Below are positions 50,079 to 58,698 of a stretch of 64,000 bases of DNA, piece after piece (positions within the stretch are counted from its first letter, which is position 1; each line of letters opens with the position of its first letter). A program made the translations under genes and the position numbers. Source of the DNA: UMGS1766 sp963597355 (GTDB taxonomy: Bacteria > Bacillota > Clostridia > Oscillospirales > Oscillospiraceae). The stretch spans positions 1 to 64,000 of the forward strand of contig CAVBPR010000019.1 of the NCBI GenBank assembly GCA_963597355.1, in the 5' to 3' direction. Below the pieces are notes generated by a model. The model saw only the letters and a program-made list of their open reading frames with translations, was not told the DNA's origin and did not search any database.

Positions 50079-51032
50079 TCAGAGCACCAGGGTACCCGGC
50101 CGGGCGGCCAGAAGCAGTGCTCCGGCGAGGACGGCATCGTCCTCCAGAGCGCAGGGCAGAATCTCGTACCGCCCTTGGTTGGCAATAAAGGCCAGCTCCG
50201 CCGTTTTGGCGCGAATGCGGTCGAAGAGAATGTCTCCCATTTTTGCCACGCCGCCGCCGATGACCACCCGAGTGACTCCGGTGGTGGCCAGCAGATTGGC
50301 CAGGGCGATGGAGAAGGATTCCACAATGCGGTCCAGCTCTTGGGCGGCGAAGGCATCTCCGGCCCGAACGGCCTGTCCCAGCTCCAGGGCAGTCAGGGAA
50401 TCGGCGCTGCCCATCTGGTGCAGCAGGGAATCCTCCGGCACATAACCCGGCTCCTGCAGGCGGCGGGCAATGCTCCGCCCGGACACCAGCAGTTCCATGC
50501 GGGTGGCGGCACCGGGAACGTCGCTGCGCCAGTCGGGGACAAGGGTGTTGCCCAGATAGGCGGCGCCGAAGCCGCTGCCGTCAAAGCCTTTGCCTTTGTA
50601 ATAAAGGCCGCCGCCGATGCCGGTGCCGATGTTGGTGTAAAACAGCAGGTCAGACCCCTTTCCTGCTCCTGCCAGCAGTTCACCGATGCCCCCGGTAAAG
50701 GTGTCGTTGGCGACGGTGACAGGGCAGGGCAGCAGAGCGCGGAACCACTCCGCCAAAGCGAAGTCCTTCCAGCCCGGAACCTGCAGGGAGGACAGCACCC
50801 GGCCGGTAGCCAGCTCCAGCGGGCCGCCGAAGCCGACGCCTGCCCCGGCAAAGTCATGTTCCTCCATCAGCTGGCGGATGTTTTCCTCCAGCCAGGCGAG
50901 GATTTCCTTTGCCGTGACCTCCCCTAGCCGCACAGTGCGGCGGCTGAGGATTTCTCCCTCCGCCGTTCCGACGCACAGCTGCTGTTTCGTGCCGCCGATC
51001 TCAACGCCGAGATAGCGAGGCGTATCAGTCAT
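50079..51032 (-). CDS. atypical ROK-family protein
   Basis: 317 residues. The N-terminal phosphate loop LGVEIGGTKQQL and later ANDTFTGGIGELLA and YTNIGTGIGGGLYY are of the ROK/actin-like fold. The usual zinc-binding CxCGxxGCxE stretch after the GELGH motif is missing; this region reads AAYLGNTLVPDWRSD. It overlaps rpiB by 8 nt and closes the allose operon. It could be a sugar kinase of different specificity or a non-catalytic regulator. The nucleotide loop is kept, so activity cannot be ruled out. Confidence 0.8.
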   Translation of the reverse strand: MTDTPRYLGVEIGGTKQQLCVGTAEGEILSRRTVRLGEVTAKEILAWLEENIRQLMEEHDFAGAGVGFGGPLELATGRVLSSLQVPGWKDFALAEWFRALLPCPVTVANDTFTGGIGELLAGAGKGSDLLFYTNIGTGIGGGLYYKGKGFDGSGFGAAYLGNTLVPDWRSDVPGAATRMELLVSGRSIARRLQEPGYVPEDSLLHQMGSADSLTALELGQAVRAGDAFAAQELDRIVESFSIALANLLATTGVTRVVIGGGVAKMGDILFDRIRAKTAELAFIANQGRYEILPCALEDDAVLAGALLLAARPGTLVL

Positions 51033-51486
51033 CGGTCTTGCTGTACTTGCGCTCGATGTCGGTGATCATGTCCACCCGCATCGCGTGGCGGCCGCCCTGG
51101 AATTCAGCGTCAAAGAAGGCGTCTACGATCATTTTTGCCAGCTCGGGGCCAACCACCCGTGCGCCCATGGCGATGATGTTTGCGTTGTTGTGCTCCACCG
51201 TCAGCTTTGCGGAGTAGGGCTCGCTGCAAACAGCGGCGCGGATGCCGGGAACCTTGTTGGCGGCCAGAGAAATGCCGATGCCGGTGCCGCAGATCAGAAC
51301 ACCCTTGTCAATCTCACCCCGCTTCAGAGCCTCGGCCACTGCCAGACCCTTCTCCGGGTAGTTGACCTTCACGTTCGGGTCGTCGGTGCCGTAATCAATG
51401 CACTCATAGCCCCGCTCGGCCAGATGAGCCATCAGCTCGTTCTTCAGTTCAACAGCGACATGGTCGCAACCAAAACCAACCTTCAT
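51025..51486 (-). CDS. rpiB: ribose-5-phosphate isomerase B (allose-6-phosphate isomerase)
   Basis: 153 residues. VGFGCDHVAVELKNELMAHL, CGTGIGISLAANKVPGIRAA (active-site Cys region) and NNANIIAMGARVVG are RpiB/LacAB signatures. In allose pathways it converts allose-6-phosphate to allulose-6-phosphate. It lies between alsB (terminator in between) and the atypical ROK gene. It overlaps the latter by 8 nt. Confidence 0.93.
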   Translation of the reverse strand: MKVGFGCDHVAVELKNELMAHLAERGYECIDYGTDDPNVKVNYPEKGLAVAEALKRGEIDKGVLICGTGIGISLAANKVPGIRAAVCSEPYSAKLTVEHNNANIIAMGARVVGPELAKMIVDAFFDAEFQGGRHAMRVDMITDIERKYSKTDD

Positions 51487-51516
51487 AATCGTTTACCTCC
51501 AAAAAATTTCTTGCGC

Positions 51517-51556
51517 AAAAAATGCCGGTGGCTGCAGCATTGCTACAACCACCGGC
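51517..51556 (-). terminator. partial terminator between alsB and rpiB
   Basis: On the minus strand GCCGGTGGTTGT and GCAGCCACCGGC form a stem with two mismatches, followed by ATTTTTT. It may let most transcripts end after alsB, giving more binding protein than enzymes, as is usual in ABC operons. Confidence 0.7.
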
Positions 51557-51594
51557 GAATGCTCGGGTTTGTTTCTGCTTCTGCCGGAAACAGA

Positions 51595-52626
51595 TTACTG
51601 CATATCAGCGGCGTTGTCAACGGTAACAACGATAGCGTCAACAGGAGTCTTCTCGGGGCTGGAAGAAGCGGTGTACTTGCTGGGGTTGGTGCAAGCGTCG
51701 ATGACCAGCTTCAGAGCTTCTACGCCGATGGAAGCGGAGTCCTGAGCGACGGTAGCGGTCATTTCGCTGTTGGCAACCGCAGTGATGGCGTCAGCGTCGC
51801 CGTCAGTGCCGCACAGCAGGATCTCGCCGGTCTTGCCAGCGTTGGCAATGGCCTGCTTAACGCCCATAGCCATGCCGTCGTTGCAGCAGTAGATGGCCTT
51901 CAGGTCAGGATACTGAGTGATCCAGGCAGCGGCGGTGTCCATAGCGGTCTGCATGTCCCAGTCGCAAGCCTTTGCGCCGACCAGTTCCATGCCAGCCTCT
52001 TCGAAAGCGGCCTTGGCGCCGTTGGCACGGTCCTCGGAGGAGACGTTGCCGGCGATACCCTCGATCACAGCGACCTGAGCGCCCTTCTCCAGCTTGCCGC
52101 ACAGATACTCAGCGCCGGCATGGCCGACAGCCACGTTATCGGAAGCAACATAAGCCACGCAGGTAGCGCCCTGAGACTCCATCTCCTTGGCGTCGAACTG
52201 CTCGTCCACGTTGACGATGACGATGCCAGCGTCGTTGGCCTTCTTCACGCCGGTGATCATGTTAACGGCGGAGCAGGGAGCGATGCCGATGCCGGCATAC
52301 TCACCGGAGTTGATGCAGTTCTCCAGGATGGACAGCTGGCCTTCGTAGTCAGAGTCGCTCTGAGCGGCGAACAGGTCAACTTCCAGGTTGTTTTCCTTGG
52401 CATAGTCCTCGATGCCCTTCCACATCTTCACCCAGAAGTCCGTTGCCTGGGTCTTCAGGATCATGGCATACTTGGTGCCGGTGGATGCGGGAGTCTCCTC
52501 CTTGCTGGTGGAAGCAGAAGCGGAGCCGCTGGCGGCGCCTTTGCTACTGTCGCTGGTGCTGCTGCCGCAGGAAGCCAGGGCGAACACCATGGCGAGGCTG
52601 AGGAGCAGAGCTACAAGCTTTTTCAT
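51595..52626 (-). CDS. alsB: sugar ABC transporter binding lipoprotein (AlsB-like)
   Basis: 343 residues. The lipoprotein signal is LASC at residues 17-20, followed by a Ser/Thr/Gly-rich linker. The fold is a type I sugar-binding protein of the RbsB/AlsB group (KKANDAGIVIVNVDEQFDA, AIYCCNDGMAMGVKQAIA). It lies in an operon with alsA and alsC. AAAGGAGAAATTCAAA precedes the ATG. D-allose is inferred from the operon; ribose or another pentose or hexose is possible. Confidence 0.9.
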   Translation of the reverse strand: MKKLVALLLSLAMVFALASCGSSTSDSSKGAASGSASASTSKEETPASTGTKYAMILKTQATDFWVKMWKGIEDYAKENNLEVDLFAAQSDSDYEGQLSILENCINSGEYAGIGIAPCSAVNMITGVKKANDAGIVIVNVDEQFDAKEMESQGATCVAYVASDNVAVGHAGAEYLCGKLEKGAQVAVIEGIAGNVSSEDRANGAKAAFEEAGMELVGAKACDWDMQTAMDTAAAWITQYPDLKAIYCCNDGMAMGVKQAIANAGKTGEILLCGTDGDADAITAVANSEMTATVAQDSASIGVEALKLVIDACTNPSKYTASSSPEKTPVDAIVVTVDNAADMQ

Positions 52627-52685
52627 TTTGAATTTCTCCTTTTTCTATTTTCTTATAACAACCGCTTCTTGCGGTCATTACCGGG

Positions 52686-53609
52686 TTAAAGGGACTGGCC
52701 GAACCAGTCCATGGCGGCGATGCAGCCGCCCACCACACCGCTGGTCTGAGCGTCGGTGGTGTAGACAAATTGGGTGTCCTCCGAAGGCAGGGGATGCCGC
52801 GCCCGGCGGCGCACCTCTTCCTCCAGCAGGGCGATGGGGAAGTCCTTTGCCGCGATCACGCCGCCGCCCATCAGGACGTAGTCGGGATCCAGCAGGGTCA
52901 CCTCGGTGGCAATCACCAGGGCGCAGTCCTTTACAAACTGGACAATGCGGGGGTCGTCGCCGTGCTTGGTGAAAATGTCGCCGACAAAGCAGTCGGGAAA
53001 CTCCCGGGCCACCAGCTCCGCCAGAGCCTGACCGCAGCAGCGGGTTTCTACGCAGCCCACTGCGCCGCAGTTGCAGATGTCCTCCACGCCGTAGAGGGGA
53101 ATGTGTCCCAGCTCGCCGGCCACCCCGTGCTTGCCGTTGTAAATGCGGCCGTTGAGGTAAAGGCAGTTGCCAAAGCCGGTGCCGAGGTACATGCCGATGA
53201 TGGAGCGATTGCGCTGAGGATCCAGCCCCAGAGTCGCCACGTCATAGAGAAGCAGTGCCTCCACGTCGTGGGCAATGTAAACGGGTTTGTTCAGTGCCTG
53301 CGCCATGCGGCTGCCCAGGTCGGTGTTTTGCAGGCCCTGCACCTTAGGCACGGAGTAGACATGGTTGTGATCCTTGTCCACCGCACCGGGAACGCCGATG
53401 GAAACGGCGCAGACCTTGTTTTCCGGGTCGTTCCGGGCAAGGTAGTCCTGCAGTGCCGCCGCCAGCTGGGCAACGGCATCTTCGTTGAGCAGCTCCTTGC
53501 AGCTGACCCGTTCATAGCCGGTCAACTGCAGCTGGCTGTCCACAATGCCCATGCGCACGTTGGTGCCGCCTACGTCAACACCCAGATAATATTTCGTTTC
53601 CTTCTCCAT
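52686..53609 (-). CDS. alsK: ROK-family sugar kinase, allose kinase-like
   Basis: 307 residues. LGVDVGGTNVRMG is the phosphate loop; HGVAGELGHIPL and CNCGAVGCVET form the zinc site, both intact. The YLGTGFGN and HGVAGELGHIPL stretches resemble E. coli AlsK. It would phosphorylate allose at C6. It starts 1 nt after the alsE stop. Confidence 0.88.
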   Translation of the reverse strand: MEKETKYYLGVDVGGTNVRMGIVDSQLQLTGYERVSCKELLNEDAVAQLAAALQDYLARNDPENKVCAVSIGVPGAVDKDHNHVYSVPKVQGLQNTDLGSRMAQALNKPVYIAHDVEALLLYDVATLGLDPQRNRSIIGMYLGTGFGNCLYLNGRIYNGKHGVAGELGHIPLYGVEDICNCGAVGCVETRCCGQALAELVAREFPDCFVGDIFTKHGDDPRIVQFVKDCALVIATEVTLLDPDYVLMGGGVIAAKDFPIALLEEEVRRRARHPLPSEDTQFVYTTDAQTSGVVGGCIAAMDWFGQSL

Positions 53610-53610
53610 C

Positions 53611-54318
53611 TCAGCCGTTGACCGCCTTGTTGAAGTTGTCCATCAGTATGTCGAAGGCCTTTTCCAGATCCGGGTCGTTGTTGAACAGACCGGAGGTGCC
53701 CACAATGAAGGACTCGATGCCGGCATCTGCCAGAGTTTTGAAGGTCTTGGCGTTGCAGGAGCCGTCGATTTCAATGATGAAGTGATACTTCTCCGGGTGC
53801 TCTTCCTTCAGCTGCCTGGCCTGACGCACCTTGTCCAGCACTTCGGGGATGAAGGGCTGACCGGCAAAGCCGGGGTCCACGCTCATGAAGGTGATCTTGT
53901 CCAGCTTGTGGAGATAAGCCTCCACCATGCTCAGGGGCGTTTCCGGGTTGATGGCAACGCCGGCTTTGAATCCCGCCTGCTTGATCTGGTCAAGGATGCG
54001 GAAGCCGCAGCCGTTGATGACCTCGGCATGGGGGCTGTAGTAGCTGATGATGCCCCGGGCGGTCATGGACTCCACCGCCTTGCGGCAGGGCTCAATGTAC
54101 TGGGCGGGATCGGTGACCATCATGTGGAAGTCCATGGGGATGTCGCAGGCCGGAGCCATGGCTTTGGCCAGATCCGGGGACAGGGTGATGTTGGGCACAT
54201 AGTGGCCGTCCATAATGTCGAAGTGGTACAGATCCGCTCTGGTGTTGAGAACCTCCAGCTGGTGCTTCATGTCCAGAAAGTTCATGCACATCAGGGAAGG
54301 ATTGATAATTGGCTTCAA
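53611..54318 (-). CDS. alsE: D-allulose-6-phosphate 3-epimerase
   Basis: 235 residues. It is a ribulose-phosphate 3-epimerase-like TIM barrel with the first loop NPSLMCMNF, the metal-binding HFDIMDGHYVPNITLS, MSVDPGFAGQPFIPEVLDK and the phosphate loop VGTSGLFN. These match E. coli AlsE closely, more than Rpe. It converts allulose-6-phosphate to fructose-6-phosphate. It sits between the permease and the kinase genes. Confidence 0.9.
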   Translation of the reverse strand: MKPIINPSLMCMNFLDMKHQLEVLNTRADLYHFDIMDGHYVPNITLSPDLAKAMAPACDIPMDFHMMVTDPAQYIEPCRKAVESMTARGIISYYSPHAEVINGCGFRILDQIKQAGFKAGVAINPETPLSMVEAYLHKLDKITFMSVDPGFAGQPFIPEVLDKVRQARQLKEEHPEKYHFIIEIDGSCNAKTFKTLADAGIESFIVGTSGLFNNDPDLEKAFDILMDNFNKAVNG

Positions 54319-54358
54319 GGGAAAGACCTCCTAAAAATTCGGGTAAATATGGCTTGTC

Positions 54359-55330
54359 TTACTTCTTGGAGGAGACAGACACGAAGTGGTCGATGGTAAC
54401 GGCGATGATGATCAGCGCGCCCATGACGATCTTCTGGAAGGAGGACTCGATCATCAGAACGGTCATGCCGTAGTTGATGATGCCGATGATCAGACCGCCG
54501 ATGACAACGCCGGGGATTTTACCGATGCCGCCGAAGAAGCTGGTGCCGCCGATGATGGTAGCGGCGATGGCGTAGGTTTCGTAGCCGGTGCCGGCAGTGG
54601 GAGCAGCAGAGTTCAGACGGCCGATCAGAACCACACCGGCCAGACCGGCGCAGGTGCCGGAGATCATGTAAACGATCATCTGGTGCAGGTGAATGTTAAT
54701 GCCGGAGTACCAGGCAGCTTCCCGGTTTCCGCCCAGAGCATACAGGTTGCGCCCCAGCTTGGTGCGGGTGGTCACAAACCAGAGAATTGCGGCGGCCAGA
54801 AGGGCGATAATGGCGCTGACGGGCAGGAAGCCGCCAATGTCGGTGGAGATGAAGTTGGAGAAGCCGCTGGGGAAACCAAAGATGTTCTTGGAGTCGGAGA
54901 CCACCAGCATGATGCCGAAGTAGATGGTCTGGGTGCCCAGGGTGATGATGAAGGGGTGCAGGCCGGTCTTGTTGATCAGCAGGCCGTTGATGGCGCCGAT
55001 TAGGGTGCCGGACAGGATGCCGATGATGCAGGCCACAACCCAGGGCAGACCCCAGGAGGTCATGGCGGTGGCGGCGATCATGCCGGTCAGGCCGCAGGCG
55101 GCGGAGACGCTCAGGTCGATGTAGCCCAGCAGGATGGCGAAGAATTCGCCCAGAGCCAGCAGGATGTTAACGGAAGACTGCTTCAGAATCTGAGGCACGG
55201 AAGTGCTGGTAAACACAGCGCTGGGCTTCAGAATGGCAAGAATGATCAGGATCAGCAGAAGGATACCGATGGTACCATACTTCTGCCAAATGGTGCCGAA
55301 ATTAAGTTTCTTCTTCTTTGTTTCACTCAT
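54359..55330 (-). CDS. alsC: sugar ABC transporter permease (AlsC-like)
   Basis: 323 residues with about ten membrane helices. The family signature is the ALGGNREAAWYSGINIHLHQ cytoplasmic loop, followed by the C-terminal GIGKIPGVVIGGLIIGIINYG. It forms the membrane channel with AlsA. It lies between the ATPase and alsE. Order and strand are those of the E. coli als operon. Confidence 0.9.
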   Translation of the reverse strand: MSETKKKKLNFGTIWQKYGTIGILLLILIILAILKPSAVFTSTSVPQILKQSSVNILLALGEFFAILLGYIDLSVSAACGLTGMIAATAMTSWGLPWVVACIIGILSGTLIGAINGLLINKTGLHPFIITLGTQTIYFGIMLVVSDSKNIFGFPSGFSNFISTDIGGFLPVSAIIALLAAAILWFVTTRTKLGRNLYALGGNREAAWYSGINIHLHQMIVYMISGTCAGLAGVVLIGRLNSAAPTAGTGYETYAIAATIIGGTSFFGGIGKIPGVVIGGLIIGIINYGMTVLMIESSFQKIVMGALIIIAVTIDHFVSVSSKK

Positions 55331-55379
55331 CTTTGTTTCCCCCGTATAGATTTACGATGTTCTCGGTGTTCATGGTCTC

Positions 55380-56900
55380 TTACTCGTTGGTGGAGATACG
55401 GACGATCTCTTCCTCGGATGCGTCGGCGTTGTTGAGAATCTGCTGCAGCTCGCCGCCGCGGAACACGGCAATGCGGTCGCAAACGCTCAGCAGCTCGGTC
55501 TGCTCGGAAGAAACCATCAGCACGCCCCGGCCTTCGTCAGCCAGACGGCGCATCAGGCGGTAGATTTCGCTCTTACTGCCAACGTCGATGCCCTTGGTGG
55601 GCTCGTCGAAGATAACGACTTCCGTCTCAGCTGCCATCCACTTGCCCAGAATGACCTTCTGCTGGTTGCCACCGGAGAGGTTGGAGGTCATCTGCTCCAC
55701 GCTGGTGCACTTGATGCTCAGGCTCGCCTTTTGCTCCTCGGCCCAGGTCTGTTCCTTCTTCGCATTCAGCATGCCGCCGATGCCGCCGGCAGTGGAAGCT
55801 TTGATATAGGGCACCTGAGCGATGTTCTGCTTGCAGGTGAAGTTGTGGGCGAAGCCGGTTTCACGGCGGTTCTCCGTCAGCATGCCCAGACCCTGGCGAA
55901 TGGCGTGGTAGGGGCTGTCGATCTTGATCTCCTTGCCGTTCATGAAGATCTGGCCATCGCTCTTGGGCACGGCGCCGAAGATGGCCTCCATGGTTTCCGT
56001 ACGGCCGGAACCCACCAGACCGGCAAAGCCGAGAATCTCGCCCTTGTGGAGCTGGAAGGAGATGTTGCGGCACAGTCCGTCGGCCCGGGTGATGTTCTTT
56101 ACCTCGAAGATGACCGGGTGCTTCTCCGGATCGAAAGCCTCTTCCTGCAGGTAGGTGCCGCTGATCTGGCGGCCGACCATCAGGGTGATCAGCTCGTCGA
56201 TGGTAATTTCGGAGATGGGATAGGTGCCGACATAGCAGCCGTCCTTCAAAACGGTGATGCGGTCGCCGATTTTGTGCAGCTCGCTCATCTTGTGGGAGAT
56301 GTAGACAATGCCGCAGCCTTCAGAGCGCAGATTGCGGATCAGGTTGTGGAGGTTTTCCACCTCGGAAGTGGTCAGGGAGGTGGTGGGCTCGTCCAGCACG
56401 ATGACCTTTGCACCGGAGACCAGCGCCTTGGCGATTTCGCACAGCTGCTTTTCCGGCATGGGCAGGTCGCCGACCATGGTTTTGGGGTCCCGGTGCAGGC
56501 CGACCTTTTTCAGTACCTCAGCAGCCTTTTCATTCATCAGCTTGTAGTCCACGACCGGGATCACTCCGGCCATTTTCTTGGTGGGCAGCTTGCCGACAAA
56601 AAGGTTTTCCAAAATGGACAGCTCGTTGATGACGCTCAGCTCCTGATAGACGATGGCGATGCCTTCGTTGTAGGAGGTCTTTGTGTCCAACTGGCTGTAC
56701 TCATGCCCGTTGCAGATGATCTTGCCGCTGGTGGGAGTATAAACACCGGACAGGATCTTCATCAGGGTTGACTTACCGGCACCGTTCTCGCCGATTAGAA
56801 CGTGAACTTCGCCAGGCATAATGTCCAGGCTGATGTTGTCCAGCGCTTTGACACCGGGGAATTCCTTTGTGATGCCGACCATTTGAATCAGCGGTTCCAT
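55380..56900 (-). CDS. alsA: sugar ABC transporter ATPase, two-domain (AlsA-like)
   Basis: 506 residues with two fused nucleotide-binding domains. Walker A of domain 1 is GENGAGKST; the degenerate second is GLVGSGRTET. The signature motif of domain 2 is LSGGNQQ. The carbohydrate uptake (CUT2) family uses such duplicated ATPases. It is the first gene of the als operon and follows a 160-nt leader. The start ATG is close to GAGAGG. Confidence 0.93.
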   Translation of the reverse strand: MEPLIQMVGITKEFPGVKALDNISLDIMPGEVHVLIGENGAGKSTLMKILSGVYTPTSGKIICNGHEYSQLDTKTSYNEGIAIVYQELSVINELSILENLFVGKLPTKKMAGVIPVVDYKLMNEKAAEVLKKVGLHRDPKTMVGDLPMPEKQLCEIAKALVSGAKVIVLDEPTTSLTTSEVENLHNLIRNLRSEGCGIVYISHKMSELHKIGDRITVLKDGCYVGTYPISEITIDELITLMVGRQISGTYLQEEAFDPEKHPVIFEVKNITRADGLCRNISFQLHKGEILGFAGLVGSGRTETMEAIFGAVPKSDGQIFMNGKEIKIDSPYHAIRQGLGMLTENRRETGFAHNFTCKQNIAQVPYIKASTAGGIGGMLNAKKEQTWAEEQKASLSIKCTSVEQMTSNLSGGNQQKVILGKWMAAETEVVIFDEPTKGIDVGSKSEIYRLMRRLADEGRGVLMVSSEQTELLSVCDRIAVFRGGELQQILNNADASEEEIVRISTNE

Positions 56901-57068
56901 TCAATCCCTCTCTTTCTCCCCTAATCCGGCTTGCAAACGGAACGTTCGGTTTGGTCAGATGAAGGGATGTGCTAAAATTCAAAAAGGGGAAAAAACCCTT
57001 TAATACCAAGCTCTTTTACAAAAGAAATTGTTATAAAAACGGGTAACCCCTTGTGTTTGTGAATTATA
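56901..57068 (-). promoter_or_regulatory. als operon leader and -10 box
   Basis: A minus-strand TATAAT occupies 57068-57063, giving a leader of about 155 nt before alsA. No convincing -35 is seen at the right distance (AGTATT), which suggests an activator. AAAGGG/CCCTTT (56983-57001) and the pseudo-palindrome CGGAACGTTCGG near 56938 lie in the leader. No known riboswitch is recognised. The stretch 57069-57245 is AT-rich with nothing else I can name. Confidence 0.4.
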
Positions 57069-57245
57069 ACATATCACCTTCCGAAATACTAGTGTAAATT
57101 TGGTTGAAATACAATTTGTTGTAGAAAAAATCGATGAATCTATGCCAAATGGATATAGGTCTATTCCAAAACGATATGTTAAATGCGGTTAAAAAACGGG
57201 ACTGATTTGTTTTGATTTTAAATGATGGAATGTGACGGAAATCGG

Positions 57246-57274
57246 TTGCAGATTTCTCCGCGGGAGGGTAAGAT
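57246..57274 (+). promoter_or_regulatory. candidate promoter of tldD
   Basis: TTGCAG (57246-57251) and TAAGAT (57269-57274) with a 17-bp spacer, 32 bp before the tldD ATG. Confidence 0.6.
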
Positions 57275-57306
57275 AAACTCAGCAAAAAGAAAAAAGGAGA
57301 ACCGGC

Positions 57307-58686
57307 ATGATAGCAAAACAGATTTGTGAGCGGGTGCTGCAAAGGGCGGTTTCCACCGGGGGAGATTTTGCCGAGCTGTTTGCAGAGGACACCCTCAACC
57401 ACAGTGTTCATATGATTGACAGTCTGGTAGACGACGTTCTGGACGCCCGCATTGCGGGGGCGTCCGTGCGGGTGTTTCAGGGACTGCGCAGCGTCACCGC
57501 CACCACGGTGGACACCTCGGAGGCAGGGCTGCTGCGCTGCGCGGAGCGGGCGGCGGCGGCACTGGGCGAAAGCCGGGAAGCGGCGGAGATTCATCTGCAG
57601 GAGGTTTCCTTCCCGAATGTTCATCCGGTGAAGGTCGTCCCATCCCAAACGGCGAATGCCGTCAAGGTGGATCTCCTTCGCAGCGGCTGCTATGCTGCCC
57701 GGGATTATCACGAGGCCATCCGTCAGGTCAGCGGCACGCTGCTGGACGTGGATCACAACATTCTGGTGGCCAACAGCGAGGGGCTGTATGCCCAGGACCG
57801 GCAGATTCGCACCCGGCTGATGGTGGATGCGGTGGCGGAGTGGAAGGGGGAGACCCAGACCGGCTCCTGCCGTCCCGGCCGCCGGATGGGGCTGGAGATG
57901 TTCGACTTCATCGACCCGAAGGCGGTGGGACGCCATGCCGCCCGACAGGCGGTCACCATGGCGAAGGCCGGTTATTGTCCGGCAGGGGTGATGCCGGTGG
58001 CCATTGACAACGGCTTTGGCGGCGTGATTTTCCACGAGGCCTGCGGCCACTCTCTGGAAGCCAGCGCCGTGGCTTACGGCGGCTCGCCCTTTGTGGGACG
58101 GCTGGGGGAGAAAATCGCCAACGAGAAGGTGACCGCCATCGACGACGGCACCATTCCCAACGCCTGGGGCTCCATCAACATCGATGACGAGGGCACCCCC
58201 GCCCGGAAAAATGTGCTGATTGAACATGGCATTTTGAAAGGCTATCTGGTGGATCGCTTCAACGGCCGCCGCATGGGCATGGCCTCCACCGGCAGTGCCC
58301 GCCGTCAGGGCTATGCCTATGTCACCACCTCCCGCATGACCAACACCTACATCGCGCCGGGAACGGATCGGGAGGAGGACATCATCGCCTCCATGGAATA
58401 CGGTCTGTACGCCAAGGAGATGGGAGGCGGCTCGGTGAATCCCCTGACCGGGGAGTTCAACTTCGCCGTCAACGAGGGCTATCTCGTCCGCAACGGAAAA
58501 ATCTGCGAGCCGGTGCGGGGCGCCAGTCTGGTGGGAAAAGGCTCGGAAGTGATTCAGAAAATCGACATGGTAGCAGGCAATCTGGACATGGGACAGGGAA
58601 TGTGCGGCGCTTCCAGCGGCAGCATTCCCACCAACGTGGGACAGCCGATGATCCGGGTGTCGTCCATTACAGTAGGCGGAAGATAA
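57307..58686 (+). CDS. tldD: TldD-family metalloprotease subunit
   Basis: 459 residues. The catalytic HExxxH is in FHEACGHSLEA near residue 241, and GMCGASSGSIPTNVGQP near the C-terminus is conserved. TldD and TldE form a heterodimer that degrades unfolded peptides and, in some bacteria, matures modified peptide antibiotics. It is paired with tldE 12 nt downstream. AAAAAAGGAG precedes the ATG. Confidence 0.96.
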   Translation: MIAKQICERVLQRAVSTGGDFAELFAEDTLNHSVHMIDSLVDDVLDARIAGASVRVFQGLRSVTATTVDTSEAGLLRCAERAAAALGESREAAEIHLQEVSFPNVHPVKVVPSQTANAVKVDLLRSGCYAARDYHEAIRQVSGTLLDVDHNILVANSEGLYAQDRQIRTRLMVDAVAEWKGETQTGSCRPGRRMGLEMFDFIDPKAVGRHAARQAVTMAKAGYCPAGVMPVAIDNGFGGVIFHEACGHSLEASAVAYGGSPFVGRLGEKIANEKVTAIDDGTIPNAWGSINIDDEGTPARKNVLIEHGILKGYLVDRFNGRRMGMASTGSARRQGYAYVTTSRMTNTYIAPGTDREEDIIASMEYGLYAKEMGGGSVNPLTGEFNFAVNEGYLVRNGKICEPVRGASLVGKGSEVIQKIDMVAGNLDMGQGMCGASSGSIPTNVGQPMIRVSSITVGGR

Positions 58687-58698
58687 GGAGGTAAGAAT

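Noticed and set aside
56901..57062. Riboswitch in the als leader
   Set aside because: Only small hairpins are present and no known riboswitch core could be recognised.
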